Assembly: GCA_916613615.1 (NCBI GenBank)
Contig: OU744730.1
Span: 4,743,582-4,807,581 of the forward strand
Source of the DNA: Steromphala cineraria
Lineage: Eukaryota; Mollusca; Gastropoda; Trochida; Trochidae
Reading direction: 5' to 3'
DNA length: 64,000 nucleotides
This document shows positions 48,401 to 56,993 of the stretch, one piece after another. Position numbers and translations under genes: made by a program. The notes under the pieces were generated by a model that ran no database searches, was not told the DNA's origin, and worked only from the letters and a program-made list of their open reading frames with translations. Position 1 is the first letter of the stretch, and the number at the start of each line of letters is the position of its first letter.

Positions 48401-51400
48401 AATCGTGCTGCTGCCCCTTTAAATTCAACCAGCCCACAAACTACATTTCAATACAAAAGCTTGATTCATATTATATCCACGGGCGCATACTTTGACCAAA
48501 ATTTATGAATATAAAAAGGTTGAATGCACAGAATAAACCTTCGTTTGTTAAGGCATATAACAGACACGTCCATAACTTAAATAGAATACAATGATAACAC
48601 GTCCGTACATTTAAACATGGCACATTTGATCAACACTTGGAAACCTAAAACAAATAACCTACAGACTAAACGTGGAAACTTATTGAAAAGGACATGTGGT
48701 CAACACATAATACCTAAAAGATAGCACCTGTCGTCAACAAGTGGACACCACAAACAAGGAAACCTTAAGGAAACACGTGGAAGCTTTTTAGACAAGGAAC
48801 CCATTGTCAACATGTGGAAACCATAAGCAAAGGTCCTATAGTAAACACTTGAAAACCTTACACATAGAACCTTTAGTCACCATGTGGAAATCTTACACAT
48901 ATAACCAACAGTCAACACGTAGAAACCTTACACTTATTACTTATTGTCAACACGTGGAAACCGTACGCATAGGACCTATGGTCAACACTTGAAAACCTCA
49001 CACATAGGACCATCGTCAACACGTGGAAACATTACACATAGACCTATTGTCAACATGTGGAAACCATAAGCAAAGGTCCTATAGTAAACGCTTGAAAACC
49101 TTAAACATAGGACCTATAGTGACCATGTGGAAACCTTACACATAGGACCTTTAGTCAACATGTGGAAACCTTACACATATAACCAACAGTCAACACGTTG
49201 AAACATTACACATATACCTATAGTCATCATGTGGAAACCTTACATATACCTGAGTGAGTGAGTGAGTTATTGTTTTACGCCGCTTTGGCAATATTTCAGC
49301 CATTAGCGGCGTGTTACACATACGACTTATAGTAAACATGTGGAAACCTTACACACAGGACCTTTATTAAACATGTGGAAACTTAACACATAGTACCTAA
49401 AGTCAGCACGTAAAAACCTTACACATTGGATCTATAGTCAACATGTGGAAACCTTACACATAAGACCTATAGTCAACATGTGGAAACCTTACACATAGGA
49501 TTTATAGTCAGCACGTGGAAATCTTACACATATAACTTATTGTTAACACGTTAAGACCTTACACAAAGGACCTATAGTCAACGCGTAGAAACCTTAAACA
49601 AAGGGCATATTAGCGAAAATAAATGATTTTACAGTAGTCAACATTACACATAGCACCTATAGTCAGCATATAGAATCTTACACAAAGAACACATAATCAA
49701 CACTGGGGAACTTTAAACAAAGTACCTATATCGACACGTCAACACATATGACAACGTGGAAACATTAAACGAATGGTATATAGTCAACCAATGGAACATT
49801 TAAAAGGACATTTACTTAACACGTGGAACCTCAAACAAAGATCCTTCAGTCAATATGCGGACACCTTAATCAAACACGAATGGCCAAATGTCCACACGTA
49901 GACCTTAATCAAAGTCCAATAGTTAATATGTGACACCTTAGATAAAAGAACAATAGTATACCCATTTACAACTCCTTAAGTGTACCTTAATCCAGAGGAC
50001 CTTAACTGAATAAGCAATCCTTTACACCGAGGAGTTAAAATATTCAAGGAAACCTGATAAAGAGGGCCTTTACTGTACCAGCATTACTATACTGTACCCC
50101 GAGTACGTACCTTTAAACAAAGGACAGATGCTCCACACGTGCAACGCTCCCTTGCCAGAGAACTGACCGAGGGAGATCTCGAGGAAGAAGAGCGGTAGTC
50201 CCACAGTGCACAGGAAGAAGAAATACGGAAGGAGGAAAGCACCTGAAGGATAAAGCACTTGTTAGGAACATGTTGTAAAGCGCTTCATGTGTTGCCCAGT
50301 GCTGAATGTTCCAATGCACCACACTTTATCATTCATGTGCATTTTCATCAAGAAAATCTATACTGAAATTACCTGTCCTTGATTTGAGTTAGCCATATAA
50401 ATGCTACAACAATGATAACTGTGTAAGGTTGGATAATGGTAATAGTGCATGAAGTGGATTGTTTGGATTATGGTAAATTTACATGATGTTGATTGTTTGG
50501 ATAATGGTCATAGTGCATGATGTCGATTCTTTAGATAATGGTCAAAGTGCATGATTTGGATTGTTTGGATAATGGTCATAGTGCATGATGTCGGTTGTTT
50601 AGATAATGGTCATAGTGCATGATTTGGATTGTTTGGATAATGGTAATTGTGCATGATGTCGATTGTTTTGATAAAGGTCATAGTGCATGATTTGGATTGT
50701 TTAGATAATGGTCAAAGTGCATGATTTGGATTGTTTAGATAATGGTCAAAGTGCATGATTTGGATTGTTTTGATAATGGTAATAGTGCATGATGGTGATT
50801 GTTTTGATAATGTTATTAGTGCATGATGTTGATTGCTTGGATAATGATAATAGTGCATGATGTTGATTGCGTGGATAATGGATATAATGCATGATGTTGA
50901 TTGCGTGGATAATGGTAATAGTGCATGTTCATCAAAATGTCATCATAAACATCTTGTAGTTATCCTTGCCAACAATGGAAAATGGGCTAACATGTTCAAA
51001 GTATAATCAAAAGTTTAAAAAATGGTTGCCTCATTGCGACTCTTGAAACATGTTTTGTGTAGAGATGACATTCATAAGATCTATACAATGTTTATTAGGC
51101 CACATTTGGAATATGCGTGCGAAGTGTTGGAGGGTCGTACTCTTGGTCAAATAAAAAATCTGGAACAATACATTTTTGATAACTTTTTCCTGATCATTTT
51201 CTCCATGATAAAACATGTTTAAACTAAAATAAACATTGGTGTTTAATGTATTTGCAATATATCTAAGGCGTTTGATCGTGTTTGGCACAAAAAGTCTACT
51301 GTTAAAGCTTGCAATGATTTGTATGAGTTGTTGAGATAGCTAATGATAACTGATCGTAGTCACGGATAACAATCTCAAAAATGCTTGGCTCCTCATTGTT

Positions 51401-52846
51401 CATTGTAGACGAAATGATTGGGTAGATTGTCAGCATGTTTGCTGACGATTCTTCTCAGTGTTAGTCTTCACCAGATACTAGACTTATATAAACCTAAACG
51501 AAAACGTAAGTAAGATTAGTAATGGGTAAAATGTGGCTTAGAAAGTACAACAATGATTAAACAGAGGCTGTCAATTTATTTAAATGATGTTGAAGTTCAA
51601 ATGTTAAACAAAAAGATATCTAAATCATAAAGACTATGAAGACTTTGAGGACGGCTTATCATCAACATCAAGAATTATGTCAATGAACTTAATGAAAGCG
51701 TTCCATTTGTTGTCAAATCTTTTGAAGAATTATAAAAAAATGTGAAGATTACTGTTTTCTGGTTGGTTGCATTTTCATCGTATGCCTTTCAAAAATAGTT
51801 CACAACAAACAATAGTTACAACACTTTCTCTAATAAAATTGTATTGCAATAATAACCTTATCAATAACAAGTCGTTTGGGTGACCACCTGATCAAAAATA
51901 AGTAGGGGTCATAAATTTGAATAAAATTAGACGGGAAAGGAGATTTTGTTTTGATATGATATTTTAAAGTCATGTAAAAACTCTACCGGAAAGGCCATTC
52001 AAGCATCTTATTGCATCTTGATTCAACGATCTAGCATATAGTTATGTCTTAAACTATTTCGTCAGTCTGGTTTCTAAATGATAATTAGACTAACTATCTC
52101 TGGCAAAACATCACGTAATAAACTGGTTTCAATATATTTATGTCATTTTAGAAAAAGACAAATTTTAAATCAGCTCGGTTTTGTCTTGGAGTTTTGGAAG
52201 GTTTCAGGACGCCACGCCATGAAATGCAATCAACTATTCGGGGCTTTGAGACAAGATGTACTAGAATAAATAGAGCCATTGACACTGTAGCTCATCAGGC
52301 TTCATATTCAATTATGCTGTAGAGTGTGGCTAATGTGGTCCCCCCCCCCCCCCCCCCCCCCCCTTTGTAGAGGCCACAGGGTCACCAATCCTAAAATTAA
52401 AGATAAAGGCGATAAGTTTTAGTTTTCTGGGCCTTTACTTCTTGAGAAGATGAAAAAAGGCTACAATTTTTAATCCTCACTAGTTAAGAAGTATGTACAC
52501 AAAGTTTCATCTAGGCCTTATGCTTCTGGAGAAAATTGCACAAAGTTTACGAATGGAAACCATGCCATATTTATCGGGCCTCACTGGCAGATGAGCTAAA
52601 ATTAAATTGCAGAATATATCTCTCACCTCCTCCATTTCTGTTACAAAAGTAAGGAAACCTCCACAAGTTACCAAGGCCGACAGAGTATCCGACCATAGAC
52701 AGGAAGAAATCCATCTGCCTCGACCATGTCCCGTGATCCCTGTCTGCATCAACTTCAACGTCTGCATCAACGTCAACGTCTTCATCAACGTCAACGTTCT
52801 TCAACGTCACACTAAGCTCATCAGCAACCCCTTTCTCGTCAGCCAT
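30435..52846 (-). CDS. SLC6-family Na+/Cl- coupled amino-acid transporter B (complete, 13 exons, 633 aa)
   Basis: Paralogue of A. Exons in order: 52627-52846, 50111-50242, 42218-42530, 41203-41335, 39454-39588, 38226-38329, 37406-37530, 36135-36247, 35814-35945, 34683-34782, 34181-34281, 33517-33684, 30435-30560. All phases agree with A and only exons 1 and 3 differ in length. The N-terminus is strongly acidic (19-35, alternating Asp/Val). TM1 carries [10 protein letters not shown]2 has C158/C167 and four sequons. AYPEAL precedes TM8. The C-terminus ends in NPFVIYKW. Oddities: F134 replaces the TM3 Tyr, T355 (then E356) replaces the TM7 Asn, and G424 replaces the Na2 Ser of TM8. Intron 2 is 7.9 kb and swollen by mobile DNA. 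A possible 5'-UTR acceptor (CTCTCAG) sits just before the start. Substrate unknown. It is convergent with A and downstream of C. Confidence 0.93.
30865..31057. mobile_element. 193-bp palindromic MITE with perfect 9-bp target duplication
   Basis: Arms start CATCTTCCTACGCAGAGCC and continue for about 60 bp (GGCCAGTTTCCAAAC, ATTTTATGCCTTGCTGCA) with one or two differences. The flanks ACCGTAACC (30856-30864 and 31058-31066) are identical. Lies in intron 12 of transporter B. Confidence 0.92.
31769..32235. repeat. ~171-bp tandem repeat, about three units
   Basis: Units begin TTTCGTTTCCGGAGCAGAACT and contain CCACCTACTGAAGTGGTG and TGGACTCTGTTCATGAAAGG. They are preceded by a (CCGT)n-rich stretch (31721-31765). 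The end of a further unit reappears at 33045-33104, so the block at 32235-33045 is an insertion into the array. Confidence 0.8.
32235..33045. mobile_element. TAGCTCATC...GATGAGCTA element with ~140-bp internal tandem units
   Basis: Ends are TTTAGCTCATCTGGCC and GATGAGCTACAGA, in inverse orientation. After a (CCGT)n run (32290-32325) there are four to five units with AAGGCCTAGAAAGCTGAAAC, TTTGTGTACAGACTCCTTGG and CCTGTGACCCCTAATAAGGG. Inserted in the 171-bp array. The frames within it are by-products of the repetition. Confidence 0.75.
34537..34645. mobile_element. TACAGTAGA MITE, internally deleted
   Basis: The left end TACAGTAGAACTCGGATGTAA and part of the right arm (TTCGTTATATCCGAGTTCGC) are present. 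The terminal CTACTGTA is lost. Located in intron 10 of transporter B. Confidence 0.75.
36462..36791 (+). mobile_element. tRNA-derived SINE with perfect 8-bp target duplication
   Basis: The head has a box A region (GTGGTGTAGTGGTTAGCATG), a CCTCTCACGCC stretch like the tRNA-Glu anticodon arm and a box B (GGGTTCGAATCCCGG). The body follows, with CCCTGGGCAAGAAACTTCAT and AAATGGGTACCTG, and the tail is TATTATTATTATT. Identical TTAATTGT copies flank it (36454-36461 and 36792-36799). It lies antisense in intron 7 of transporter B. The frame that crosses it is not a gene. Confidence 0.85.
36958..37241. mobile_element. 284-bp palindromic MITE with perfect 9-bp target duplication
   Basis: Arms begin CATCCTCGATTATCCAGCGC and continue for about 80 bp (TTTCGTTCCGATAAAT, CAAGCCCTGGAAA, GAGGTTTTACCTCAAACCA). 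The flanks TCTCTCACT at 36949-36957 and 37242-37250 are identical. Also in intron 7 of transporter B, next to exon 7. Confidence 0.92.
38880..39350. mobile_element. Foldback element with ~110-bp imperfect arms
   Basis: The left arm has GACAGTTGCAGTATGATTAA, AATATTGTCTCTAGTGGGGT and AACCAGCC. The right arm has the inverse GGCTGGTTCGAGCCCCGATA, GAGACAATATT and AATCAGACTTCGACAGTTGT. GGTTTGAAC/GGTTCGAGCC are weakly box B-like. It lies in intron 5 of transporter B. Relative of the split element at 24765-26205. Confidence 0.65.
39886..39950. mobile_element. Small hairpin element
   Basis: Arms TTATCATGAGAGTGTGTTTTT and its inverse (AAAAACACACGAGCATGATAA) surround a ~25-bp AT-rich loop. Lies in intron 4 of transporter B. 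Confidence 0.6.
41440..41706. mobile_element. CATTCTCTCCCC-type MITE with damaged ends
   Basis: Interior GATGCCTGATTGGAGACAAT through GGCTGTATCAACATTTCGAA matches the other copies. Most of the left arm and the outer part of the right arm are deleted. Lies in intron 3 of transporter B. Confidence 0.75.
41834..42110 (-). pseudogene. Ghost second copy of the 3' half of exon 3 of transporter B, split by a MITE
   Basis: On the minus strand 41834-41890 reads [19 protein letters not shown] with an intact GTAAGT donor in the same phase as exon 3, whose end reads [19 protein letters not shown]. Beyond the MITE at 41891-42052, sequence at 42053-42110 continues the similarity ([10 protein letters not shown], then NEN before the MITE). 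The 5' half, with TM3 and an acceptor, is not found in the 100 bp before exon 3's own donor, so it cannot be used as a complete alternative exon. It shows that exon 3 was once duplicated in tandem. Confidence 0.75.
41891..42052. mobile_element. TACAGTAGA MITE inserted in the ghost exon
   Basis: Complete copy with ends TACAGTAGAACTCGGATATAA and TTCTACTGTA. Contains TTTGGCCGCCATGCTTAGAG and GACGGGACTTAAAAATG. It interrupts the duplicated exon 3 fragment of transporter B. Confidence 0.85.
42700..42920. repeat. 30-bp minisatellite, about seven units
   Basis: Unit AACATGTTGTGGAAAGTGTT-TCAATATAAA repeats almost perfectly in the middle of the array and drifts at both ends. Forms the left subterminal array of the large element. 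Confidence 0.9.
43103..43227. mobile_element. GGGGCAGTA-type MITE, short deletion form
   Basis: Both ends (AAAGGGGCAGTAGTACG and CGTGCTACTGCCCCTTTA) with only ~90 bp between them. Confidence 0.8.
45514..46323. mobile_element. 810-bp DNA element with 61-bp inverted ends and perfect 9-bp target duplication
   Basis: The left end CAATCTAAATAAATTTAGAT continues through CAACAG...GTCATACTGTTGATCTAAGATTG, and its inverse ends at 46323. The flanks AGATATTGC (45505-45513, 46324-46332) are identical. The interior has no recognisable transposase. Nested in the large element of intron 2. Confidence 0.92.
47760..48090. repeat. ~60-bp minisatellite, right subterminal array
   Basis: Units contain AACATGTTTTGAGTTACAAC and ACAAATTCATGTGTTTAGCA, ending TATAAACACATTTC. 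About four to five copies, partly rearranged. Confidence 0.75.
48269..48422. mobile_element. GGGGCAGTA-type MITE, right half
   Basis: Runs from GGTGTTCACACAAAATGGTC to GCTGCTGCCCCTTTAA. Matches the inverse of the 1661-2023 interior (GTCCTCTGACTATGGATGAT). The other end is missing. Confidence 0.75.
48630..49870. repeat. ~34-bp minisatellite, about 30 units
   Basis: Consensus AACATGTGGAAACCTTACAC-ATAGGACCTATAGTC. Units are regular between 48790 and 49560 and decay on both sides. The array is interrupted at 49251-49316 by a short different element. It lies in intron 2 of transporter B. The 62-aa frame at 48804-48992 is the repeat read through. Confidence 0.9.
49251..49316 (+). mobile_element. 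(GTGA)n-TTTTACGCCGC short element within the minisatellite
   Basis: Reads GAGTGAGTGAGTGAGTTATT, then TTTTACGCCGCTTTGGCAAT and AGCGGCGTG. I recall very similar short repeats from abalone and other gastropod sequence. That recollection is not verified here. It breaks the 34-bp array cleanly. Confidence 0.6.
50425..50928. repeat. ~35-bp minisatellite, about 14 units
   Basis: Consensus GGATAATGGTCATAGTGCAT-GATTTGGATTGTTT with GATGTTGATTG variants. In intron 2 of transporter B, between exons 1 and 2. Confidence 0.9.
50990..51470 (+). pseudogene. Scrambled non-LTR retrotransposon reverse transcriptase fragments
   Basis: 51022-51195 encodes [20 protein letters not shown] followed by IRPHLEYA, the conserved segment after the RT domain of jockey/CR1-like elements. 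Yet 51257-51310 encodes [13 protein letters not shown] (RT motif A), and ~51430-51455 encodes [10 protein letters not shown] (motif C). The post-RT piece lies before the RT core, the opposite of the normal order. Stops and gaps make it non-functional. It lies antisense in intron 1 of transporter B. Confidence 0.75.
52272..52600. mobile_element. GTAGCTCATCAG-type element next to exon 1 of transporter B
   Basis: Contains GTAGCTCATCAGGC at one end and GCAGATGAGCTAAAATT at the other, with AGAAGATGAAAAAAGG and AAGTATGTACACAAAGTTTC between, an inverted relative of 32235-33045. Includes a run of 24 C at 52340-52363. It ends about 27 bp from the exon 1 donor. Confidence 0.65.
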
Positions 52847-53566
52847 GTTAAAGGTTGACTGAGAGTAGGCCGCTTCTACGATATTTAGTCAAATGGATGC
52901 TGGAGTAGAATTATTGTAAAACCCGTTCTGACCTGAAGTAACGACACGATCTGAGTAATAACAACAATAGCCTTTTCTACATTTGCTCAGATATAGTCGT
53001 TTCATGTGAGGCTACAAGTCTCGTCTCAATGTCCACATTTTTCACAATAGAGAAGTGAAAATATAAAAAACCCATTATTTAATTAAACATTAATGTATGT
53101 CATTTCTACCTCAAGTAATTCATATCATAAATTGATTAAAATCGCAAATTCACCAAGAGGTCCCTTTATGATAAAAGCACATGTCACATTTTAATTGGTT
53201 ATTTCTCTGACAAAACACTTTTATAATTAATTCTAATTACAAATAATTATCAGATTATGCATATTTTTAAACGTTTAATACAACTCATCAGAGTTGCATG
53301 CTGATGTTTCATATAATTCCTACTTATCATAGAAAGTTATGCAGAACAAAATCGTTAAACGTGAATAAAATTCAATTTAACAAATTGATTTTTGTTAATA
53401 TCGGGTGTGCAATTCTGGCTAGCATATACCGGCGTAAATGACAGTAACATAACTTAATTTTAGCTTTTAAGATTATCCCTGTGAAGCGTACCAATAAACT
53501 GGATGGATAAAGGGGCCCACATCGACAATTAGGCATGCACGCGCATTTTGAAAAATAAACCAATAT

Positions 53567-53964
53567 TATATTTGGGATTACACTATCTTGAAAAGTAAAG
53601 ATTCTGGTACTTTTTCAAAAGATTCTGGATCCGAACCCACACCCTCAGAGTCAGCCAACACCGCCAGCAATGAACATACCAACAGTTAACAAACTCCTCC
53701 GTTTCGCCATCCACAAAAAATGGAGGTCCAACAAGCGGTAGATAAGCTTTTGATACATTCATTACCCCTCTGATAGATTTTAATTGGCACAGCTCCCCAA
53801 GCTGAATGTATAAGAGATAAATGCCATTTGGAAAGTGAACAAATGTTGGTATGGCCATTGCTGGCGGTGTTGCCTGACTCTTAGGGTGTGGATTCGAATC
53901 CCGCATGGGGCTCGGCCCGAAAAAGTACAAGAATCTGTACTATTCACGATAATCCCAAATATAA
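53567..53964. mobile_element. Foldback element with a box B-like motif in each arm
   Basis: Arms start TATATTTGGGATTA and contain a GAAAAAGTAC-type tract, GGATTCGAATCCC or its decayed inverse, and GGCGGTGTTGGC/CATTGCTGG. The right arm is intact (CATTGCTGGCGGTGTTGCCT to AATCCCAAATATA). The left arm has GGATCCGAACCC. It could be two head-to-head SINE-like monomers or a foldback transposon. The 115-aa minus-strand frame crossing it is not a gene. Confidence 0.6.
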
Positions 53965-54446
53965 CATTGTTACATTTGTTCGCTATCTAAATGCCATTTA
54001 CATGTATCTTTAACAAGGAATAAGCCATCAGTTTTAGACATACTTTACCTCCTTTGACACGAATTCTGACAAACACACCTTAACTATTTTGTCATAGTTT
54101 ATATGTTAAAACTACGAAAGTGTTTAATTGCCATCCGTGCTTTCTCATTTTCATACTCCCAGTTAATTTTGTCCCTAGCACTCGTAAACTGACGATAGGT
54201 TTGATAAATTGGTGATTATTGTTTTATTTGAAAGGTATGACATTGCTCTGATGAGTCTGTGTCTAATTAAATACCGACCATGTGACCCCTGGGGATCAAT
54301 GGGACAATCCTACACACATAAGATGACGTCATCGAAAGCGGGTTCATGTGATGCTTTGGCAAACTTGCAGAGGGTATTACACTTCTGACGTCGAAATAAG
54401 TATTTTATTGTTGATTAAAACATGTAGGCCACACTTACCGAGGTTC

Positions 54447-54679
54447 ATCCTGTCTCAGGGTACGAACGTTACGCTCACTCCACTAATCTATACCCAGAAG
54501 CTCGATTCGCTCCCGCGTCCCGACTAGCTAATCAAATCATTTTCTCGTTGAAATTTTATCGAGAAGGTGGCGAAAAAAGGATTTGATTGGCTATATCGCC
54601 GCGCGAGTGAATCTAGCTTCTGAGCCCAGGGTACAGATTAGTGGAGTGAGCGTAACGTTCGTACCCTGGGACAGGATGA
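54447..54679. mobile_element. 233-bp palindromic MITE with 9-bp direct repeats at its ends
   Basis: Arms ATCCTGTCTCAGGGTACGAA and CGTTACGCTCACTCCACTAA are matched inversely by TTAGTGGAGTGAGCGTAACG and TTCGTACCCTGGGACAGGAT. CCGAGGTTC flanks both sides (54438-54446, 54680-54688). The exact terminal base is ambiguous by about two bases. Confidence 0.88.
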
Positions 54680-55546
54680 CCGAGGTTCGGACACCACCCG
54701 AGGTCGCCCGAACTTCGGACACTTTTGATTAGGAGCTGACGCAATTATATTTGTAGTTTCTGCAAGCCATATGTTCCAAAATGTTTGTTTTCAATCTGTC
54801 TTGTTACCTTTTTCTTTCAAATACATTTTATCATCTGATATATTTTTTCAACGAACTTGTTACAATATGGACAATTAACCGTTTCATAGAAGAAATTGGC
54901 AAAATATTTGTTTTTATGTAAATGTCTACTCAAAGTTCAGGGAATGAAGGGAGCAACATTTTGAAACATCATAGATTATTTGTTATTGTAAAACTGAAAC
55001 TACGATACAATTAAACTGTTTTTATTTTTGGTAAATTTTAAAGTGAGTTTAGAAGAAAATATCGAGATTTTTTAAATATTTCCAAATGACCTTAGTTCGG
55101 AAAATTCTGACCATGGTTGAGATACTAATTAATTATCATAATAGGAATTGGTAATATCAAAAAAATTTCCAACAAATGCTAAGGCAACAAAAATAAAAAA
55201 AATTCAAGCAAACTATATGACAAAACATTTTATTTTGAAAAGATGTGGTTAAGCTTGAATATGTACAATGTTTTTGCGTCAGAGTTTGTAAATGCCATTG
55301 TGACGTCATCTAATTTAAGGGACGCATGTGGGAGTTGCCGAAAATGTATTATCGGAAAGGATGCCGTGTGTAATTAACAATATTGATTCATGTTGCGAAA
55401 TACTGTTATATGTTTGTACGAAGATGACTTTATACATGTTTGGTGATAATAAAAACCCTTAAGTGTATATATCAAATCTCTCTGTATAACAAGCAAATCG
55501 AGTGGTACTGTCTGAACTGTCCGAACCTCGGGCGAGGTGCTATATA

Positions 55547-56342
55547 TACCCTTCAAAAAAAGAAACGCATAGTATATTTTGAATTTTTTAGACTTCTGTA
55601 AAAATGAATTTAACAATAAAACTGTCATATTTCTTCTAAATTGTTTCCTTTCTGAATATTAAAATTTGGCCTGTAATTTTATTTGAAAGGTCAACAGAGT
55701 TGGTCGAGAGGGTGTTATAAAGTAAGTTTCTCTATTAAGCACACAAGATCTGCTTAATTCGTTGTTTTAAGAGATTTTGACTGATAGTCTGAGCATCAAC
55801 AACATTCACGAACGTCAAATGCATCAGGTTTTTGGTCTGATAGGGGGAGTTACAAAAACATACAAAACTCCGCTTGGTCTACGTCTATGTCAAGATCAAG
55901 GTCAAAGTCCTGCACTTACTCCCTCAAACACAAGATCAAAACCCCTTTAGAACGTAAATGTTATGAACTTTATAAACGTGCACATTAACGTCATATTACG
56001 TTTTGAACACTTCACCATCGGTCCATCACAATGCGGGTAAGGTGAAGAAGAACTTTGTAAAGGAGACTCTTTTTACCTTTTGCATTTATTGCAAGAAATA
56101 TGTCAATCAAAAATTGCTCTATATTATAACAAAACAATAAACTGGCTTTAGCGCCAAATTTTGGATAAATAACACGCAAGAACACAACAAAAACTTATGT
56201 CAACGTGTTTGCCAACACTTTGTCTACAGCCTTGTTAAATTTCACTTTTTTTGCCATTGAAATTATGTGATATTTTTGCTCTCAACTAAATGTTAATATA
56301 TTTTAAGAAAAATGGTTAGTGCGTTTCTTTTTTTGAAGAGTA
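55547..56342. mobile_element. ~796-bp element with CCCTTCAAAAAAAGAAACGC ends
   Basis: The left end TATACCCTTCAAAAAAAGAA and the inverse TTCTTTTTTTGAAGAGTATA bound the element, with TA at each side. This terminal repeat resembles known Tc1/mariner-type MITE ends. No transposase seen inside. Confidence 0.75.
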
Positions 56343-56731
56343 TATAACCATCCTGCTACATCAGCGTATATGTCTCCGCGTTATGCTACAAGCTATCCCC
56401 TGATATCAGGCTACGGTATTCAGCCGTATCGCTATATATATAGCAAGTCAATCAAATGATGCCCTTTAAACTTGTAGAAAACTATAATGTTTATAAAATA
56501 GTTTGCTTGAAATAATTTTCTTCAGACAATATATGACATAACACTCGTTGAATATATTTGGATCGGAACACTGTCGGAACCTCGGTCAGTATGCCCTAAA
56601 TATGATATCAACCTTCCGACGAATGATTTTTCTACCGAGTGATGTATATATTTTCTCAATAGCTAAATTTCACCAGGAACCGCATACAAAGATGACGGTG
56701 CATCTTAAATGGGTGGCATTTTGTCATTGTG

Positions 56732-56993
56732 GCATTCTCTCCCCATTGAGGCAGATCAGGTCATGAAATGATGATACAGCCTATGTTCTATTACGCCGAA
56801 ATCCGTGGGTTCCGGCAGTATCCCCCTGGCGGAAAAAGAGTGCACCACAATCCATTTGAATTTCATTATCAAATGACAACGCTTCTCTCATGGAAAGGGT
56901 GGTTCATATCATAATATCCTTGCCATGATTCAGTACTGTAGCCAAAATGAAGATTTAAGAACAGCGTCGCTGATTGCACAACTAACTTTGATA
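56732..56993. mobile_element. CATTCTCTCCCC-type MITE, right end missing
   Basis: The left arm GCATTCTCTCCCCATTGAGG and interior to ACAACTAACTTTGAT match the other copies. The right arm is gone. Confidence 0.8.

Larger units (their letters stand above)
54425..56605. mobile_element. Composite: outer inverted-repeat element carrying two younger insertions
   Basis: Outer ends read CACACTTACCGAGGTTC plus CGGACACC on the left (interrupted at 54447) and GTGTCGGAACCTCGGTCAGT at 56570-56590 on the right. An inner inverted pair CGAGGTCGCCCGAAC / CCTCGGGCGAGG lies at 54707 and 55528. Inside are the MITE at 54447-54679 and a TTCAAAAAAAGAAACGC element at 55547-56342. No transposase found. Confidence 0.5.

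Noticed and set aside
48804..48992. 62-aa frame with repeated CGNHKQ/TLH motifs
   Set aside because: It is the 34-bp minisatellite translated, not a gene.
48630..50928. Regularly spaced repeats resembling a CRISPR array
   Set aside because: Units are contiguous with no unique spacers, and the context is an animal intron.
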